Positions 9,281-17,006 of a DNA stretch of 64,000 bases are shown one piece after another; position 1 is the stretch's first letter, and every line of letters starts with the position of its first letter. The stretch is taken from contig JAAUSR010000018.1 of the NCBI GenBank assembly GCA_012032555.1, positions 16,737 to 80,736 on the forward strand, in the 5' to 3' direction. The notes beneath the pieces are model-generated. The model worked only from the letters and a program-made list of their open reading frames with translations, made no database searches and was not told the DNA's origin. Source of the DNA: Thioploca sp. Its GTDB lineage: Bacteria; Pseudomonadota; Gammaproteobacteria; Beggiatoales; Beggiatoaceae. Made by a program: the position numbers and the translations under genes.

Positions 9281-9357
9281 GAAATGAACCAAAGAATTAT
9301 TTCGCCTAACGGTACCGTCATCATCAATCGCAATGAGATTATCGTTCCTTAGCACAC

Positions 9358-9909
9358 CTAGCCTAACCAAGGTAAGATAGCTTGTTTAACCGCGGTTTCA
9401 TTCATCGCCCTGGCAAAACGCGATACAATATTCCCAGCCCGATTCACCACCACCGTAAAAGGTAGAGCTTGAATCGTATTCCCCCACTGTTCAGCCAATT
9501 GCTGAGCTTGTTGCTCTGTCATCGTTATTAAAATCGGATAATTAATTCCGCTGGACTGAAGCAACCGTTTGACCGTTTCGCTTTCATCACGTACCACAAT
9601 ACCAATAAATTGCACGCCTTGCTGAGCATATTGCTGCAAATGGATAAAAACTGGGATTTCCTTAACACAACTTGAACACCAACTAGCCCAAAAATTAACC
9701 ACTACCACCTTACCCGCCCATTCAGTAAGACTATGCATTTTCCCGTTAAGATCGGCTAGTTCAAAATCCGGACGATATTCATTAGGCTGATATTCGGGTA
9801 AACCCGGTAATGAAACCGAAGTGTAGTGTTGGTTAACAGAGTCACTGATTATTATACCTACCCACAAAATAAGTACGCTGATTAAAATTGGAAAATTTAA
9901 GAATTTCAT
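9358..9909 (-). CDS. TlpA/ResA-like membrane-anchored thioredoxin
   Basis: A 183-residue protein with an N-terminal hydrophobic anchor (LISVLILWVGIIIS) and a thioredoxin fold of the TlpA/ResA/AhpC-TSA group. The redox motif is WASWCSSCVKEIP (CxxC), and a cis-proline LPFT lies near residue 150. Such proteins reduce periplasmic disulfides, often for cytochrome c maturation or copper-centre assembly. It is divergent from the GC-rich bufferin cassette and has normal AT-rich composition, so it is probably native sequence flanking that insert. Confidence 0.85.
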   Translation of the reverse strand: MKFLNFPILISVLILWVGIIISDSVNQHYTSVSLPGLPEYQPNEYRPDFELADLNGKMHSLTEWAGKVVVVNFWASWCSSCVKEIPVFIHLQQYAQQGVQFIGIVVRDESETVKRLLQSSGINYPILITMTEQQAQQLAEQWGNTIQALPFTVVVNRAGNIVSRFARAMNETAVKQAILPWLG

Positions 9910-9933
9910 ATGATGGACAGACTATTTTTTCAT

Positions 9934-9992
9934 CCACTTGAAAGATTTTCGCCATAAAATCGGTCTTATCTCAACAGAGGTTCCTCAAGTGG
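9934..9992. promoter_or_regulatory. Inverted repeat in the tlpA/bufA intergenic region
   Basis: CCACTTGA (9934-9941) and TCAAGTGG (9985-9992) are perfect 8-bp complements across a 43-base spacer. Within the right part GAGGTTCC and GGAACTTC form a second short hairpin. The site lies between two divergent genes and could be an operator or a leader stem for the bufferin-type gene. Weak evidence: it is based on complementarity only. Confidence 0.3.
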
Positions 9993-10069
9993 AACTTCCA
10001 GCTTCGTTCAAATAGAATGAGTTTTATTTTATTATTATGACACATCATCTTATAATGAGGAAAATCCGC

Positions 10070-10347
10070 ATGAGCAAAAAACTTTCACCTGCCAACGCCG
10101 CCCTAGCCAGTATCATCGCTTTAAGCACCAGCGTCTTAAGTACCGATACCTTAGCCGCCAAAGAAGGCATGGAAAAATGCGCCGGTATCGTTAAAGCCGG
10201 CAAAAATGATTGCGGCACGTCTACCTCGTCATGCGCTGGCACGTCCAAACAAGATAATGACCCGGAAGCCTGGATTTATGTGCCGGTTGGCATGTGCGAA
10301 AAATCACCGGCGGCAAGGTAGTTGAAGGCAAGAAGAAAGACAAGTAA
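10070..10347 (+). pseudogene. BufA1-family (DUF2282) bufferin-type peptide precursor, 3' frameshift
   Basis: Members of DUF2282, now named BufA1 bufferins, are small secreted Cys-rich peptides that bind copper or other metals after modification by MNIO (DUF692) enzymes. Here a signal peptide ([12 protein letters not shown]...LAA) is followed by [18 protein letters not shown] and GMCEK, the family's four cysteines. The in-frame stop at 10319-10321 comes early. Adding one A to the A5 run at 10299-10303 would restore the family ending [17 protein letters not shown], stopping at 10347. The start MSKKLSP (10070) has AATGAGGAAAA upstream. The gene begins the GC-rich cassette, but no DUF692 or DUF2063 partner follows. 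The frameshift may be a real mutation or a homopolymer error. Confidence 0.75.
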
Positions 10348-10356
10348 TACGAGTGA

Positions 10357-10384
10357 GGCGGTTGGGGGGTTTGCCCTAGCCGCC
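10357..10384 (+). terminator. GC-rich hairpin between bufA-like and thioredoxin genes
   Basis: GGCGG followed by TTGGG pairs with CCCTA followed by GCCGCC across a GGTTTG loop, with a small internal mismatch. A short T-rich stretch (GATTTATTTT) follows. It could partly terminate transcription after the peptide gene, so that the peptide is made in excess over the enzymes, or stabilise the upstream mRNA. Confidence 0.45.
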
Positions 10385-10407
10385 GCGATTTATTTTGGGA
10401 AACTTTT

Positions 10408-10845
10408 ATGTCGCATTTTATTGTTCATTTGCTGCTGCTTAGCCTGATAAGCAGCGTATTGGCAATGGGCAGCGTGGCGCAGGAACAACCTGCCTGGCAA
10501 GCCTGGGAATCCAAACAATTTGAGAAAGCCAAGCAAACCGGCGCGCTGGTTCTCTTGCATGTCAAAGCTCAATGGTGCGCGGCCTGCGCCAAAATGGAGG
10601 CTAATGGCTTGAGCGATCCGCGCGTAGTGGAACTGCTGCGCCAACGCTATCTGGCGGTGCGCGCTGATTTTGACCAGGAAACCGAACTGATGCGGCGTTA
10701 TGCGATACATGGCGTGCCAGCGGTGCTTATTTTCGACAGCGCGGGGCAAGAACTGATCCGCCGCAGCGGTTATCTAGAACCCGACTGGCTTTACTGGCTA
10801 TTACTGGCGGTCGCTGACGATCCCAGACCGGAGGCGCACCAATGA
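10408..10845 (+). CDS. Secreted thioredoxin-fold protein (DsbD-gamma-like)
   Basis: A 145-residue periplasmic thioredoxin-like protein: signal peptide LLLLSLISSVLAMGSVAQ, then KAKQTGALVLLHVKAQWCAACAKME with a CxxC redox site (WCAAC), and the cis-proline HGVPAVLIF. The pattern resembles the C-terminal domain of DsbD and the thioredoxin_7 group. Its TGA stop overlaps the ATG of the next gene (ATGA), so it is translated as part of the cassette. It may keep the cysteines of the bufferin-type peptide or of the oxidoreductase reduced; that role is inferred. Confidence 0.8.
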   Translation: MSHFIVHLLLLSLISSVLAMGSVAQEQPAWQAWESKQFEKAKQTGALVLLHVKAQWCAACAKMEANGLSDPRVVELLRQRYLAVRADFDQETELMRRYAIHGVPAVLIFDSAGQELIRRSGYLEPDWLYWLLLAVADDPRPEAHQ

Positions 10846-11390
10846 AACGCCGGGTTTTTCTCCAGCAGATGACGGGGCTGGCGAACCTGCTTTACTTGCC
10901 AGGGTGCCAACCGTTCAAATCTGAGCCTGCTCGCAACAAAGATTACGGCCGGCCGGCCGCCGTGTGGCGCACTCTCGCCGCGTTACACGCGCATTTGCTA
11001 CCTTCCGAGCCGGACGCGCCAGGCGCGGCGGAATTGCATAGTTTAGACTATCTTAAAGCCTTGCTCAGCATACCGCAATTGCCTGCGGCTGAACGCACCG
11101 CCCTGATTCATGGCGCGGAAATTCTGGATAGCCGCAGCCTGGCGCAAACCGGACAGCCCTTTGCAGAACTTCCAGAAGTCTGGCGCGAGCGTGTGCTGCG
11201 TGACTTTGAAATGGACAAAAAAGGGCGCGCCTGGCTGGAAACCCAGCTTCACTACCTGCTTGAAGCCTTACTTAGCGATCCGGTGTATGGTGGCAATCCG
11301 GACGGCGTCGGCTGGCGCTGGTTGGCGCACAATCCCGGTTTTCCCCGCCCACCAGCGGATAAGCGGTGGTTTTTATTGGAGTCGGTATGA
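10842..11390 (+). CDS. Gluconate 2-dehydrogenase subunit 3-like protein with Tat signal
   Basis: A 182-residue protein of the Gdh3 (gamma-subunit) family, the small partner of membrane-bound FAD sugar dehydrogenases. The N-terminus KRRVFLQQMTGLANLLYLPGC combines a twin-arginine motif with a lipobox-like LPGC. Family-type features include LHAHLLPSEPDAPGA and the C-terminal SDPVYGGNPDGVGWRWLAHNPG. In the related Burkholderia FAD-glucose dehydrogenase, the gamma subunit carries the Tat signal and exports a signal-less catalytic subunit. The same is likely here, as the next gene encodes a GMC enzyme without a signal. ATGA overlaps join it to both neighbours. Confidence 0.8.
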   Translation: MKRRVFLQQMTGLANLLYLPGCQPFKSEPARNKDYGRPAAVWRTLAALHAHLLPSEPDAPGAAELHSLDYLKALLSIPQLPAAERTALIHGAEILDSRSLAQTGQPFAELPEVWRERVLRDFEMDKKGRAWLETQLHYLLEALLSDPVYGGNPDGVGWRWLAHNPGFPRPPADKRWFLLESV

Positions 11391-13072
11391 ACGATAATTA
11401 TGACGTGTGTGTGGTCGGCAGCGGCGCGGGCGGCGGGCCGGTGGCTTTGCGCCTGGCGCAGGCGGGGTATCGGGTGGTGGTGTTGGAAAAAGGCCCCTGG
11501 TTGCACGAAAGCGATTTTTTCAAGGATGAACTCGCCTGCTGCCACCGCCGCGTGTATGTCCCCGATGCCCGCGCCGAGCCGAAAATGCTGGAAACCCGCG
11601 AAGACAGCGAGGCTGATGACGCACCCTGGCAAGCGCGTGTGGCGCATGAAGCCGGCTGGGATTTTTGGAACGGCACGTTGGTTGGCGGAGCAACCAATTT
11701 GATGAGCGGCCATTTTCATCGCCTCAAACCGCTAGATTTTCATTTACTATCGCGCTTCGGCCCGATTGAAGGCGCGAATCTGGCGGACTGGCCAATTGAC
11801 TACGCTGAGTTAGAACCTTACTACACCCTGGTTGAACAAGAAATCGGCGTGTCTGGCCGCGTACAGGCGCATCCCTTCCAGGAACCGCGCAGCACCGCGG
11901 ATTTTCCCTACCTGCCCACCCGCGAGCATCCCCTTGCTGCTTGGATTGATGAAGCCGGCAAGGCGCTGGGCGTTCACCCCTTCCCCACGCCGCGCGCCAT
12001 CCTCAGCCAGGCCGTGGCTGAACGCGGCGGATGCAGCTACAACGGCTATTGCGGCAGCTACGGCTGCGCCACCGGCGCGAAAGGCAGCAGCCGCGCCGCG
12101 CTGCTCCAGCGGGCGGTGGCAAGCGGGCGTTGTGAAGTGCGGCCTCATGCCATGGCCTACCGGCTGGAAACTGACGCGCAGGGTAAGGTTATCGCCGCTC
12201 ATTATTTCGACCGCCAAGGGCAATCCCGCCAGGTACGCGCCCGCTTATTTGCTGTGGCTTGCCAAGCCATCGAAACCGCTCGTCTGTTGTTGCTCTCCAT
12301 TGGTCCGCGCCATCCCAAGGGACTGGCTAACCACAGCGATCAAGTGGGGCGCAATTTAATTTTCGCTGGGGGTGGCGCAGGTTCGGGGCGATTGTCGTTC
12401 GAGAAATTTGGCGAGCCGCTGCGCGAATTTGGCCCCTTTGTCAACCGCGCCTTGCAAGACTGGTATGTGATTGACGATCCCATCCTGGGAGAACCCCGCA
12501 AAGGCGGCACAATTGACCTAGTAGAAGTGCATCCTGCCCCGCTGGGACGCGCCCAGCTACTGCTTAAGGACGGGCAACAATTGGTCTGGGGCAAGGCGTT
12601 GAAACGTCGCCTGGAAGATTATTTTCGCCATGGACGGGGGATTAAAATCGAAGCCTTTTGCGACTGGCTGCCGCATGATAACTGCCGCGTCAGCCTTGAC
12701 CCCGCGCTTAAGGATAAATGGGGATTGCCGGTGGCGCGGATACGGGTAGATTTTCACCCGCGCAACCTGCAAATCGGCTGGTATCTCGCTGACAAAGGCG
12801 CAGCCGTGTTGCGCCAACTGGGTGCGCAAGAGGTGGTTGCTTTCGCGGTGGGCAACCCGCCGCTTAATCTCCAGGCCGGCGGTTGCCGCTTCGGGCGCGA
12901 TCCCGCCAGCAGCGTCCTTGATCCCGATTGCCGCGCTCACAACTGTGAAAACCTGTTCGTCACTGACGGCAGTTTCATGCCCACCGGCGGCTCAGTGCCG
13001 CACACCTGGACGATTTACGCCAATGCGTTGCGCGTGGCCGACCGTATGGCGGCGCAACTGGGGACGGTTTAA
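11387..13072 (+). CDS. GMC-family FAD oxidoreductase with Cys-rich cluster
   Basis: A 561-residue GMC oxidoreductase. The FAD-binding Rossmann motif VVGSGAGGGPVALRLAQAGYRV is at the N-terminus, NGTLVGGATNLMSG follows, and the C-terminal GGSVPHTWTIYANALRVAD matches the GMC_oxred_C end with its His. A cluster GGCSYNGYCGSYGCATG (about residues 214-230) gives C-x5-C-x3-C, which could hold an iron-sulfur centre as in FAD-glucose dehydrogenases. There is no signal peptide; the adjoining Tat-type Gdh3 subunit probably carries it out. Substrate unknown: sugar or alcohol oxidation is typical, but linkage to a metal-binding peptide gene suggests another donor. Strongly GC-rich compared with the rest of the window. 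Confidence 0.88.
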   Translation: MNDNYDVCVVGSGAGGGPVALRLAQAGYRVVVLEKGPWLHESDFFKDELACCHRRVYVPDARAEPKMLETREDSEADDAPWQARVAHEAGWDFWNGTLVGGATNLMSGHFHRLKPLDFHLLSRFGPIEGANLADWPIDYAELEPYYTLVEQEIGVSGRVQAHPFQEPRSTADFPYLPTREHPLAAWIDEAGKALGVHPFPTPRAILSQAVAERGGCSYNGYCGSYGCATGAKGSSRAALLQRAVASGRCEVRPHAMAYRLETDAQGKVIAAHYFDRQGQSRQVRARLFAVACQAIETARLLLLSIGPRHPKGLANHSDQVGRNLIFAGGGAGSGRLSFEKFGEPLREFGPFVNRALQDWYVIDDPILGEPRKGGTIDLVEVHPAPLGRAQLLLKDGQQLVWGKALKRRLEDYFRHGRGIKIEAFCDWLPHDNCRVSLDPALKDKWGLPVARIRVDFHPRNLQIGWYLADKGAAVLRQLGAQEVVAFAVGNPPLNLQAGGCRFGRDPASSVLDPDCRAHNCENLFVTDGSFMPTGGSVPHTWTIYANALRVADRMAAQLGTV

Positions 13073-13096
13073 CTATAAAATAATGGAGACTCCGCC

Positions 13097-13537
13097 ATGT
13101 TCACTGTTATCAAAAATCTTTACCTTAACAGCACTCGCGCCCTTGAATTCACTGCGCCTCCGGTTGATCTGGGACTGCGCGTTTATGTAGCGTGGATTTT
13201 TTTCAACGCTGGCCTGGTGAAAATCCAGTCTTGGAGTTCCACCCTCATGTTGTTTGAATACGAATACGCCGTCCCTTTGCTACCGCCAGTTATCGCCGCC
13301 TATCTTGGCACCGCCGCCGAACTGGCGTTGCCGCCCCTGCTGGTGCTGGGTTTGTTCGGGCATTTCAGTGCCTTGGCATTGTTGGTGTTCAACGCGGTGG
13401 CGGTCATGTCTTATCCTGATTTATCACCCGTGGGCTTACAACATCATCTTTACTGGGGCATGTTACTGGCGTTTTTCGCCGTGCATGGCAGCGGACGATT
13501 GTCCGTGGATAGCTGGTTATTGCGCCAGCGCGCATAA
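13097..13537 (+). CDS. DoxX-family membrane protein
   Basis: A 146-residue four-helix membrane protein of the DoxX family: VDLGLRVYVAWIFFNAGLVKIQSW, then YLGTAAELALPPLLVLGLFGHF, then LVFNAVAVMSYP and YWGMLLAFFAVHG. DoxX proteins act in membrane thiol/quinone redox reactions and are common neighbours of bufferin genes. GGAG lies eight bases before the ATG. It is the last gene of the GC-rich cassette, and its stop coincides with the return to AT-rich DNA that encodes a second, broken doxX. Confidence 0.9.
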   Translation: MFTVIKNLYLNSTRALEFTAPPVDLGLRVYVAWIFFNAGLVKIQSWSSTLMLFEYEYAVPLLPPVIAAYLGTAAELALPPLLVLGLFGHFSALALLVFNAVAVMSYPDLSPVGLQHHLYWGMLLAFFAVHGSGRLSVDSWLLRQRA

Positions 13538-13685
13538 TATATTGTCCCCTTCCCTTATGCAGCTGCACTATTGGGTACAGCGACTGAATTAATCCTGCCG
13601 GTGTTCATTGCATTGGGATTGGGAACTCGGTTTACGACTGTTGCGCTGTTTATTTTCAATGTGATAGTTGATATCTCTTATCAAA
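13538..13685 (+). pseudogene. Remnant of a second doxX gene
   Basis: Directly after the doxX stop, in the same frame, the DNA encodes YIVPFPYAAALLGTATELI followed by LPVFIALGLGTRFTTVALFI and FNVIVDISYQI. This aligns with the middle of the neighbouring DoxX (VPLLPPVIAAYLGTAAELAL...LLVFNAVAVMSY). It has no start, and homology stops where the opposite-strand Uma2 gene begins. The fragment is AT-rich like the host, whereas the complete doxX is GC-rich. This looks like a native gene cut by arrival of the GC-rich cassette. Confidence 0.7.
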
Positions 13686-14345
13686 TCAATTCTTTTGCTG
13701 ACGCAACTTTTCTAATTTTTGTTGTAATTCAATAATCTTAACTTCCGCTCTGGCTACTTGTCCAGCATATTCCTGAGAAGTTGCTAACAACTGTCCGGTA
13801 TAAGAATCTACCAATCTTAACAAATCCCCTTGTGGCCGCAAAACCAAGCCTAACTCCCGACTAATTAACTCACCTTCAGCAGATAAAGGCAAAGCTTGAT
13901 AACGTCCTTGAACTAAAGTAAATCCTTGTAAATTCGGTTGTAGACACTCACCTAAGGGGTCAAACAAAAAATATTCCTTGATACCAAGCTGTTCATACAA
14001 CTGATATTTAGTGGTTAAATCGGTTGAACCGGTTTGTTTGGAAGTAATTTCAAAAAGGGTACAAGGGACGACTTGTTCTTCCCAAAGCTTATAAATCCGA
14101 CGTTTATGTTTAGAAACGCCTTTGACCACTAACACATCTGGGGCTTTGACGGCATGAGGATTACCTTGCTCGTAGTAGAACATTAAGTCACCGGCAACAT
14201 AGACCGGTTGTTCAGCAAAATAATCTCGTAAGGCTTGAACCAGTAAAATAATAGTAGTGAAATGAAAATCTGTCTCGCCGATGGGTTGTCCGTCCGATTC
14301 TGGGTATTCGATTACTGGGAATGCTAGTTCAACTAAACTGGCCAT
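13686..14345 (-). CDS. Uma2/DUF820-family putative endonuclease
   Basis: A 219-residue protein of the Uma2 (DUF820) group of PD-(D/E)XK-fold proteins, abundant in cyanobacteria and Beggiatoaceae. The fold core is visible as AGDLMFYYEQGNPHAVKAPDVLVV (first acidic residue) and TLFEITSKQTGSTDLTTKYQLYEQLGIKEYFLFDP (E-x-TSK then the Y-x-x-LGI-x-EY helix). The C-terminus is a coiled coil (AEVKIIELQQKLEKLRQQK). Nuclease activity is predicted, not proven for most members. It is single-gene and convergent with the broken doxX. Confidence 0.8.
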   Translation of the reverse strand: MASLVELAFPVIEYPESDGQPIGETDFHFTTIILLVQALRDYFAEQPVYVAGDLMFYYEQGNPHAVKAPDVLVVKGVSKHKRRIYKLWEEQVVPCTLFEITSKQTGSTDLTTKYQLYEQLGIKEYFLFDPLGECLQPNLQGFTLVQGRYQALPLSAEGELISRELGLVLRPQGDLLRLVDSYTGQLLATSQEYAGQVARAEVKIIELQQKLEKLRQQKN

Positions 14346-14476
14346 GATAATTCACCTCTGGAGGTTGGTGATTTGAAATTATCATATCATAAAATTCAAT
14401 GGCATTCCTCATGGACATCTACAAATGGGATGATTAAAGTTTTAGTTTCTGGTGAATAAACTCAACCTTTCAATAT

Positions 14477-15376
14477 TTACCAATGCGCGAGGAGTTTCGC
14501 GTTTCTTTTCTGAAACGCCATGACTCTTCGCGCTGCTTGTCGGTAGGTTTTCAATGATTTGTACTTACGTTTTGCCCAACGGCTGAGTTTCTTGTCAAAA
14601 TGTAGCAGCACCCATTTGATGGAGTGCATCCCAAATTTGCCATAGTATTCCACCCATCCGCAGATTTTGTCTCGGCTGAAACGCAATATGTCGTGTATTT
14701 CACTAGGTATCCAGCTTCTCCACGTCCACGAATTCATTTCTGTCCTAATCCGTTTGGCGGCTGTTCTACTGATTGCTGGGACAAATCCTACCAACCTATG
14801 TCCGTCTCGACTATTTATCTGTCTGGGACGAAAGGTGAAGCCCAGAAAATCGAAGCTGATGCGTTCATAGTCCGCAGTGTGCTTCCAGCTTTGGCAGTAG
14901 ACGATTTTGGTTTTCTCCGGGTGCCAGGTTAAGCCACCTTCGGTAAACCGTTGTGTGAGTTGTTGGTGCAGCTGTCGAACTTCCGGTTCAGTTCGGCCGT
15001 GGCAAATGATGTCATCGGCGTACCTCACCAATTGGATACCTTGACAGTGCTTTTCGACCCACACGTCGAACCCGTAATGAAGAAATCGGTTTGCCAACCA
15101 GGGACTAATGACTCCACCTGGTGGTGTGCCTTTTTCTCGCGGTTCGTTCGACACCTCATCAAAGGGGAACGATCGTTCATCTCCATCATACGCACCTGAC
15201 CGTTTCTCACGGCCTTTTCCCACGTCGCTCACGACCATCACTCTTGACGACAGCCGCACCGGGTGGTTTGGTTCCAGCATCGGGTTGCCGAAACCCAGAG
15301 ACCTTCTCTCATCTTTAATACCGCATGGAAAACTTTCGTTTTCCTTCAGGACACACGAGGGTGGGCGAAATACCAT
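14477..15376 (-). pseudogene. ltrA: Truncated group II intron reverse transcriptase/maturase
   Basis: From about residue 90 the frame matches the intron-encoded protein of group II introns: GTPPGGVISPWLANRFLHY (RT4), LVRYADDIICHG (RT5, catalytic YADD at about 129-132), FDFLGFTFRPRQ (RT7) and a maturase domain with GWVEYYGKFG and RWAKRKYKSLK. RT0 to RT3 are missing. The first 90 residues (before REKGTPPGG) are not RT-like. It ends in LAHW with a stop and no domain V hairpin follows, so both ends are lost and it should not be mobile. An exon-like junction CACCCTC/GTGTG lies just upstream. Confidence 0.8.
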
Positions 15377-15454
15377 CCACTGTCGGTGGCGTTGTAACGA
15401 AATTCATACTTAAAGTGTGTTCCAAATTGTATTATTTGCTCTTGGGTAGACATG
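15367..15454 (-). pseudogene. 5' fragment of an unidentified gene upstream of the intron remnant
   Basis: On the minus strand an ATG opens MSTQEQIIQFGTHFKYEFRY and continues NATDSGWYFAHPRV before a stop. The reading frame runs into CACCCTC/GTGTG, the same junction sequence that precedes the other intron fragment. It is best read as a host gene start cut by intron insertion. I do not recognise the protein. Confidence 0.35.
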
Positions 15455-15573
15455 TTAGTTGGTCCTACCTATCGTATGTATTGTAGGGACAAACCGACAC
15501 ATTCGCCCTAGAAATCAGCTTGAACACAATTTAGAAGAAAGGGTGGGCAACACTTCGCTTTTGCTCACCCTCG

Positions 15574-15840
15574 TGTGCCAGGCATGGCATCAACCTAAGC
15601 GGTGCAAGTCCGCCATAGGCCGCTGTGACCGGAACTATCCGTCTCAGCGAGGGTGTCCATCGCGAGGTGGAATCTGAAGGAAGCCGATGACGACCTCAAG
15701 GAAACGACGAACCGAAACCCAATATGAGGCTCGGTCTGCTGGGCAACCCGGCTAGGGACGGGGACTCCCCATAGTCACACGTAAGCAGAAGGAGTAGATT
15801 GGGCGTATCCTTGAGAAGGGGTGATGCCTGGCACACGAGG
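15574..15840 (+). mobile_element. 5' fragment of a group II intron ribozyme (domain I)
   Basis: The stretch begins GTGTGCCAGGCATGG and contains GGTGCAAGTCC, AGGGTGTCC, GAGGTGGAATCTGAAGG and GAAACGACGAACCG, the conserved primary-sequence pattern at the 5' end of bacterial group II introns. The first bases form a perfect inverted repeat with the end (CCTCGTGTGCCAGGCAT at 15569-15585 against ATGCCTGGCACACGAGG at 15824-15840). Domains IV to VI and a reverse transcriptase in this orientation are missing. It lies on the strand opposite to the reverse-transcriptase remnant, so these are two different insertions. The preceding exon-like sequence TTTGCTCACCCTC belongs to an interspersed repeat. Confidence 0.7.
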
Positions 15841-15900
15841 CTGGGTTGAAAAAACCAGCTTAAATTAAACCACGAAAGACTGGGTTAGTAACCCAGCCTA
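15841..15900. repeat. Two adjacent CTGGGTT/AACCCAG palindromic repeats
   Basis: CTGGGTT...AACCAG and CTGGGTTAGTAACCCAGCCTAC lie in tandem. Related copies occur at about 32385-32412 and 43632-43660, all of the form GTAGGCTGGGTT...AACCCAGC. They are short interspersed palindromes that may act as bidirectional terminators between genes. Confidence 0.6.
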
Positions 15901-15903
15901 CAC

Positions 15904-16788
15904 CTACTGGCAAATACCCGATTGCCAGAAAGTTGATATACTCGCAAAAATTCTAGATTGACAATAAGCTGCATCTGTAATATTAAGTTCAGTTCTAGTT
16001 GGGGCACTCAACTTGAGAGTGTCCGGCAATTCGCTATAACCTCTTACGTTAGATAATACGCCGGTTAGATCATCACCCACATTATTATCGAGATAGGGGC
16101 CAAAGGAATATCGCCATTTGCGCGTAGTGCCAGCATTGAAATTAGCCGATTTATTCCACTCTGGTTGACAAAAACGATTTTCATCGGCAGTTTTGGTACC
16201 AAAACCTTGACAAGCATATCCGAGGGGATGAAGAAGGCAACAAGTGTCATGCTGAATACTACCGACTGATACGGAGGCAGTTACTTTACCATTGATATTA
16301 GTCGTGGTCCAATTGAAAGGAGCACCATCACAACCGCTTCCTATTCCTCCAAAGCATCGTTCTTGGGTAAATTGCACCGTCACTTGTTTAAACTCATTGG
16401 CTGCCGGAAGTAGGAGTGTACATACATTAGGAGTATCCGCTTTAGCACAGGATTTACTCCAATCATCGATGGGATACCAACCGCTAAAGTGATTACCCAC
16501 TTCCAATCCTTCACCCTCAATGGTCATAGCAGTCAATGTCACCATCTCACTAAATTTCGTTGGCCCACAAAGTTGACCAGTGATACAATCAATTCCAGGC
16601 GGATTGCTGACTACTCGTCCAGCACCATTACCGGTAAAGACGACACTAATTTCCTGTTCCACTGCTGTGACAGGTGAAATAGTGGAAAAAATAAAATTCA
16701 GGATAATACCAGAAAATAAGCTATAAACTAGCAGCCGCTGTTTAGCAACAGTAGGCCGGGAAGTATCTAACTTTAAATAATTATTTAT
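15904..16788 (-). CDS. Secreted Cys-rich protein with divergent InlB B-repeat domain; start unclear
   Basis: The mature part begins EQEISVVFTGNGAGRVVSNP followed by PGIDC...LCGPTKFSEMVTLTA and ends its first module with VTVQFT, the layout of the divergent InlB B-repeat often found in secreted proteins. The rest (about 150 residues, ten Cys) is unassigned. Reading upstream in frame gives a signal peptide LLVYSLFSGIILNFIFSTIS, so the GTG at 16662 is too far inside. In that frame the only possible first codons after a TAG (16792-16794) are non-canonical, such as ATA at 16786-16788. ATG codons at 16803 and 16827 are in frame but upstream of the TAG. The gene is thus either amber-mutated at its fourth codon or uses a rare start. 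Confidence 0.6.
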   Translation of the reverse strand: MNNYLKLDTSRPTVAKQRLLVYSLFSGIILNFIFSTISPVTAVEQEISVVFTGNGAGRVVSNPPGIDCITGQLCGPTKFSEMVTLTAMTIEGEGLEVGNHFSGWYPIDDWSKSCAKADTPNVCTLLLPAANEFKQVTVQFTQERCFGGIGSGCDGAPFNWTTTNINGKVTASVSVGSIQHDTCCLLHPLGYACQGFGTKTADENRFCQPEWNKSANFNAGTTRKWRYSFGPYLDNNVGDDLTGVLSNVRGYSELPDTLKLSAPTRTELNITDAAYCQSRIFASISTFWQSGICQ

Positions 16789-17006
16789 GTACTATTTAAC
16801 CATTTGATTTCCAACCGAATAAGACATAAGGCAATTCCTTTATTATCTATAGTTTAATTCCCATGACAAAAGTTACCATCAATAAATTAACCTTAAAAAT
16901 TAAAATTATAGAAATAACTTTTTCATTAGTCAATTAATTTGCTAACTAGTAGCAATTTAAGGAATCCGAACGAAATAATAAAGTAGAAGGTAGTCCTATA
17001 CAAGTA
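16789..17006. other. AT-rich non-coding stretch
   Basis: No gene or RNA is recognisable. It contains the in-frame ATG and TAG codons of the preceding minus-strand gene (16792-16827), then very AT-rich sequence that may hold promoters. Confidence 0.4.

Noticed and set aside
9284..9352. 22-codon ORF (MNQRIISPNGTVIINRNEI start) after the anti-sigma gene
   Set aside because: It has no good ribosome site, is very short and lacks any recognised relative; it may be chance.
11252..12940. Several overlapping frames on both strands in the GC-rich cassette
   Set aside because: GC-rich DNA has few stop codons by chance; the GMC and Gdh3 frames explain the region completely.
14477..15376. Retron or diversity-generating retroelement reading of the YADD reverse transcriptase
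   Set aside because: The motif order RT4-RT7 plus a maturase domain with GWVEYYG is that of group II introns, and no template repeat or msr/msd is visible.
14624..15413. Plus-strand frames in the intron region
   Set aside because: They are antisense to the reverse-transcriptase remnant and show no domains.
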